In this document: positions 59,701 through 64,000 of the stretch, piece after piece
How positions within the stretch are numbered: the stretch's first letter is position 1
How the letters are laid out: every line of letters begins with the position of its first letter
Assembly (NCBI RefSeq): GCF_901709675.1
Contig: NC_051087.1
Coordinates: forward strand, 11,175,884 to 11,239,883
Source: Syngnathus acus
Taxonomy: Eukaryota > Chordata > Actinopteri > Syngnathiformes > Syngnathidae
Length of the DNA stretch: 64,000 nt
Reading direction: 5' to 3'
The notes under the pieces: model-generated
What the model saw: only the letters and a program-made list of their open reading frames with translations
Told to the model about the DNA's origin: nothing
Databases searched by the model: none
Program-made: the position numbers and the translations under genes

Positions 59701-62700
59701 AGTAACTAATTTGATCATGGACTGTGTACGACTGCTGACCACTCATAACCTCATGTAATGCAGGTCACACGGGTTAAGGTGCCCAATTTTTTTCCTTTTT
59801 TTAAAAATACTTTGTTTTTGACATGAGACTGTTAGGATTTTTAGGCTAGTGTAGTGAACATTAACATAAAGAGAATAATAATTACGCACACACACACATT
59901 CTTATTTTTCTCCCGTACACCTTTCAATGTTGACTTGGGACCAATCCGGGGCCTACCAGATGATCGATCGATCAATTGGTTGCAGACTTCTGTTGTAACC
60001 TAGTGGCTTTTCTTAACTTTTTCCTTACCTGTTGTTTGGCCTTCTTTTGGACAAGCAAGGAGGCCTTACGCAGTTCATCCATCTCTCTGCGTATTTGAAA
60101 GTTCTCCTGCTGCAGCTGGAGTCGCTCGTCACTGATTTTGACACAGTCCTCTCTTGCTGCAGCCAAAGAGCCCTTTAGTCGCTGAACTTCTTCCTGACTA
60201 CGGGACAATTCTTCGTTGTAGCTACAGATAGAAATGTGGAAGGTTACAGGGAATAAATGGACAAAGTGTTGCACAACTAGATGCTCAGAATGACTGGCTA
60301 AGTAACTGCCCTGTAGATTACAGGAAGTTGGTAATACTAGTAGGTCATGTTCAGGCATTGCACTTACCCCAATTCTATCTTCTTTAATTTGCTTTGTGTA
60401 CTTTGTAAAGTAATGCTTATTTCATCTTTCATCCTCTCTGCAGTGAGACATCTCTGGTGAAGGACATCAAATTTCCCAAGCTCTGGTTCTGCCCGACCCT
60501 CCTTAACTACCTATATCACGAAAAGACAACAATCTCATGGTTGATGATGTTGATGACGATGGGGCTCATGAAGACCACAGACAGGAAGAAAATTTAGAGT
60601 GGCTGATCTAAATCTAATCATCAGTGCAACAATACCTTTGCAAGTTCTTCCTCTAAAGCTTTTTTCTCTCGCTTTGACCTCTCATTCTGAGATTCTTTTT
60701 CTGCACACTCCTGTGAATGAGTGAGGAGAGTAAGAACATACCCAATCAGGTAGTAAGAGCTGTAGACTATAATAGGCAGATTTAGGAACATATTTCTTTG
60801 TGAGGGGGTCTCTTACCAGTTGGAATAATGACAGCTCCTCAGCCATACGACGGAGCTCAACATTGCACTGCTTGCGTATATTATCTACCTGTTTAACACA
60901 AATGTGTCATGCAGCTGCATTATAGCAGAGATAGTATGATTGGAATTTAAGGGCAGACAGTAAATTGTATTTTACATAAATGTATCAGAGTTAGTGACTT
61001 AATTCTATTACAAATGTTTTAAATTAAAGGCAATTTGAGTAAACTTTACTATTTACAATATGTAGCTATCCTATTAAATAAAATTGTATTGTATATAATG
61101 TATCACAGTTAGTGACTTAATTCTACTACAAATGTTTTAAATTAAAGGCAATTTGAGTGAACTTTACTATTTACAATGTGTAGCTATCCTATTAAATTCA
61201 GGGCAGAAACTTCAGATTACAGACAATAAAGCTAGACAGAAAAACTTTGCTACAGTGGCTGAGATTCTACGTAAGGTAGTAACACAATATAATTAAATAA
61301 AATTAGGCTAAAGTCTTCCTACTACTATTTGTGGCATTTAGTTTTGCAATATTATTTTTTTCCAGAGTTCAGAGTTAGTTCTATAATTCTGACGTCAACC
61401 TTGTCTTGGAACACTGTCCCAACTGTTATCATTAGATCAGAAAATACATCATAATCTTTTGGTGTGGTCTTGGTGTCAGTGAAATGGACAAAATGAATGT
61501 AAATACCTCCAAGATATATTATTGCAGGAAATTGCAACGAAAGACTGGCTTTATGCTTTTTGAAGCAGGGTGGATTGTTTTTTTAAGGCCAGTTTCATTA
61601 AAAAGAAATCAGAGAGATTATTTCACGTATGAGTGTATCCGTGTTTTTGCTGTAACAATAGCACAGAGATCATTTCCATTTATGAGATTTCCAGAGTAAG
61701 AGTCTAATTGTTTGTTGGATAATCTTTTAACCCTGTCTCAAGCTCTCCATTAGGTTTTTCAATTACCTTGTGAATAAAACATAAAAGGTATCCAGTCTTC
61801 AAGGTTTCAGTCAGTGATTTGAATTGAGAGCTCACTTTCCAGTCACACAGCATTTTAGCAGGATTAACCAGTTAAACAGATGCAGAGAAAGCTTTGTTTT
61901 GATGTGTTTTGGCATATATATATAGGAAAAAAGAATGATGATTAATCGGATTGAGTACAGCAGAGAAAAACAGGTTTGCTTGATCAGGGATTTAAATATG
62001 GGTTGGATTTAAAAAAAAGAAGAGTGCAACATGTACATGATACATATAAACGTCAGCAGAAATAGCTTCGCTTCAATAACCATATAGAAACACCTCTTTT
62101 CTGGTGCGCACTGCAGCATCCTCAATCAGCTGGGGAATGACCGTCTTTGTCTTCTCAAGTTCCTCCATCATCTGTTTCTCTCTTAACAGAGCCTAAGGAA
62201 AACAAGTAAATTGCATTGATTGAAAGACTGTTAAACATTTCCCTCATACCGTATATACTACTTTCATCAAAATATATGCATGCAAATTTGAAATGGTAGG
62301 TAGACGTAGTTATGGTTTGTACTAAGTATAGTTACAATCGTAAAATGACACTGTACTTATCACAAACACACAGAATGCTTTTACAAAAAAATAACAACAA
62401 TGGCATAGTAAAAAGTATTGAAATGCAGAGAAGAGAACTCCTTTGTTCCTGAACAACCTCTGAATTAACAGAGATGAATGAATCCACTGGACTGCAAGGA
62501 ATTTCCTGGTAAGATGCAATAATATTAGTTTGATACGCTAATGTCAGTTAATATGCATCCTTGCAATATTGACTGATTACAAAACTTTTTAGTAAACTTA
62601 CACTGTTAACACAAATACATGCATTAGGAACATTCATGCGTGAAGAACATTATTGGTGAATAAATGTGTATGTGTTACCTCATTCTTCTGCAGCACCGCC

Positions 62701-62972
62701 TCCTCAGCCATCTGCACACTCTCTCGAACTTTGTCCAGAGCATCATACTTCTCCTGTTCTAAGGTAGCGCATCGGGCCTTAAAGTTCCCTGACATTTGCT
62801 CCCACATAGTTTGTTCTCCTCGAACATCATCTGCCTCCTGCGATGTTGTTTTGAGCCTTAGCAAATGTAAATGAAAATATGAAGCTGATAGGAACTGAAC
62901 AAGTGACCTATTGCATATAATAAAAAACTAAATATATATATATATATAAAAAAGATATATAAAGATATATAT

Positions 62973-63028
<56 letters not shown>

Positions 63029-63958
63029 GAGAGAGAGCTGCGAGCGAGAGAGAGCGCGAGCGAGGAGGGAGAGCGCGATGCGAGGCGAGGCGAGCGAGAG
63101 AGAGAGAGACGAGAGAGAGAGGAGAGAAGAGAGAGAGATAGAATGAGTAGAGAACGAGAGAGAGAGAGAGTAAGTATATTGGAGTACTTATCTACTGAGT
63201 CTATGGAATGAGCCAGGTCAAGTGACGCTGCAGTTGATCGGCACTCACCTTGTCTCCTTCTGACTGATGGTTAACTGAAGCTGTTGAATTTGTCTCTCTG
63301 CCGCTTCCTCTCGGCTGCGAGCCTCGGCAAGCTCTTCCTCCTGAATGAATGCAATATGTACATGTCTTTAATACAGTACAGTATGCACACGCACACACAC
63401 TCACGTCTACAGCACAGGTGAGGGTGAGAAGTAATATCAGCCAGAAATTTGTATACTGTACTGAGGTATACTGTATTACAGTATGGAGCGTAGAAATATA
63501 TGGCAAAATGTCAAAATCATTGAATGAGGGTAAACCGTCTTAACGATACTACAGAAGTTTCAATAGCAATAAAGCATTTGTTTCAGCAATTCGATTCAAA
63601 AGCAATATGTCATATTCTAAAACATGGATTTATTCACCTGTCTCTTTAGCAGGTGCTGAACTAACTGGAGCTGCTTGTTCATTTCTTCCACTTTGGTTGT
63701 GGCCGTCCCCAAATCACTTTTGGTTATTCTAGAACACAAGACACAGAGAACATTTCAGTCAATAGTTACTTTTGTTAATCATTCCCGCCATTATCATACT
63801 ACAATGTAGCAATTGGTGTGGCTGGGTTCTGCACCTAGCAACGTAACACATCTTCAGTGACAGCTATTGTAAACCAACAATTATTACCTGAGCTGGCTCC
63901 GTAGCCCCTCCATCTCTGTACTCTGCTCTGTCACTGTTTTTAGTAGCTGCTGATTGGT
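56733..63958 (-). CDS. sclt1: Sodium channel and clathrin linker 1, 3' thirteen exons (5' part lies beyond the window)
   Basis: Coiled-coil component of the distal appendages of the mother centriole, needed for membrane docking at the start of ciliogenesis; also described as linking voltage-gated sodium channels to clathrin. Exons: 63888-63958, 63638-63728, 63249-63340, 62679-62856, 62094-62192, 60817-60888, 60636-60710, 60368-60510, 60029-60221, 59222-59418, 58724-58802, 58051-58146 and 56733-56792 (1,446 nt, 481 residues plus stop, phases continuous). This equals the last 70% of the 688-residue mammalian protein (from memory). Recognised by TNQQLLKTVTEQS, KKQCN-like RKQCNVELRRMAEELS, KALEEELAK, ISDERLQLQQEN, RNSSADLMRLL and RLQRRLTDVEQRATTASQQ. 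Nearly all of it is heptad-rich, Glu/Lys/Gln-rich coiled coil. The last 20-codon exon codes ISLMASKQRK and then a divergent tail. The first exons, the start codon and the promoter are outside the window. Confidence 0.92.
56793..58050. other. sclt1: sclt1 last intron (1.26 kb)
   Basis: Contains cagtggttcttaaccttttt near 57292, resembling a hAT-type terminal motif, and a MITE-like element at 57596-57765. Confidence 0.65.
57596..57765. mobile_element. MITE-like element, same class as 18294-18467
   Basis: Begins taccgtaatttccggactat and ends tagtccggaaaatacggta, with internal aagtcgcacc motifs. It is 170 bp, close in length to the intact copy at 18294. Confidence 0.75.
59640..59690. repeat. Alternating purine-pyrimidine tract
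   Basis: acacacaaatacacacacat followed by gcgtgcgcgcgtgcatgcat: a CA/GC alternating run able to adopt left-handed DNA, in the sclt1 intron 59419-60028. Confidence 0.7.
60889..62093. other. sclt1: sclt1 intron (1.2 kb)
   Basis: Contains a tandem duplication (60962-61197) and otherwise A/T-rich sequence without recognised elements. Confidence 0.7.
60962..61197. repeat. Tandem duplication, unit about 118 bp
   Basis: 60962-61079 and 61081-61197 share tagtgacttaattct, caaatgttttaaattaaagg and gtagctatcctattaaat with only a few differences. Confidence 0.9.
62930..63172. repeat. (TA)n and long degenerate (GA)n microsatellite
   Basis: A TA-rich run followed by about 190 bp of GAGA with irregular gcgagcgag and gcgaggcgagg interruptions, in the sclt1 intron 62857-63248. 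The interruptions are irregular enough to suggest sequencing or assembly error within a longer repeat. Confidence 0.85.
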
Positions 63959-64000
63959 CTGTATGTGACAAGATACACAACTTTGTCCTTTGAATAGCAT

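Overview
This is a teleost (ray-finned fish) nuclear genomic window. The evidence is vertebrate-type spliced genes with short GT-AG introns, teleost-type SINE, LINE and Tc1-like remnants, and small palindromic DNA elements. I infer a percomorph-like fish; the species cannot be fixed from the sequence alone. There are no bacterial features, CRISPR arrays or recognisable tRNA/rRNA genes.

Three protein-coding genes account for the window. (1) Positions 1472-15670, plus strand: a complete ten-exon gene for an alpha-7/alpha-8-type neuronal nicotinic acetylcholine receptor subunit (528 residues). (2) Positions 17326-55462, minus strand: a complete gene for the inner-arm axonemal dynein heavy chain DNAH6, which I could assemble as 81 coding exons with continuous phase (12,102 nt, 4,033 residues). 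(3) Positions 56733-63958 and beyond the right edge, minus strand: the 3' thirteen coding exons (481 residues) of sclt1, a coiled-coil protein of the centriole distal appendages.

The receptor gene and dnah6 converge tail to tail. The roughly 1.65 kb between their stop codons holds a dead LINE 3' end. sclt1 and dnah6 lie head to tail on the minus strand, separated by 1.27 kb. That gap contains two RFX X-box motifs, one of them a perfect palindrome about 0.4 kb upstream of the dnah6 start, as expected for a ciliary gene promoter. Both minus-strand genes serve the cilium: sclt1 in docking and assembly at the basal body, dnah6 in motility of the axoneme. The receptor gene has no evident functional link to them.

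The introns hold most of the remaining structure: a family of palindromic MITE-like elements with termini resembling taccgta...tacggta, two decayed Tc1-like transposons, LINE fragments, several copies of one SINE, a three-copy minisatellite, a tandem duplication and long purine microsatellites. Splicing oddities worth checking in dnah6 are a GC-AG intron that cuts the AAA3 P-loop, a phase conflict at the exon 16/17 junction, and a very weak donor after exon 77. I found no clearly new biological system. The most informative items are the X-box pair and the unusual dnah6 splice sites.
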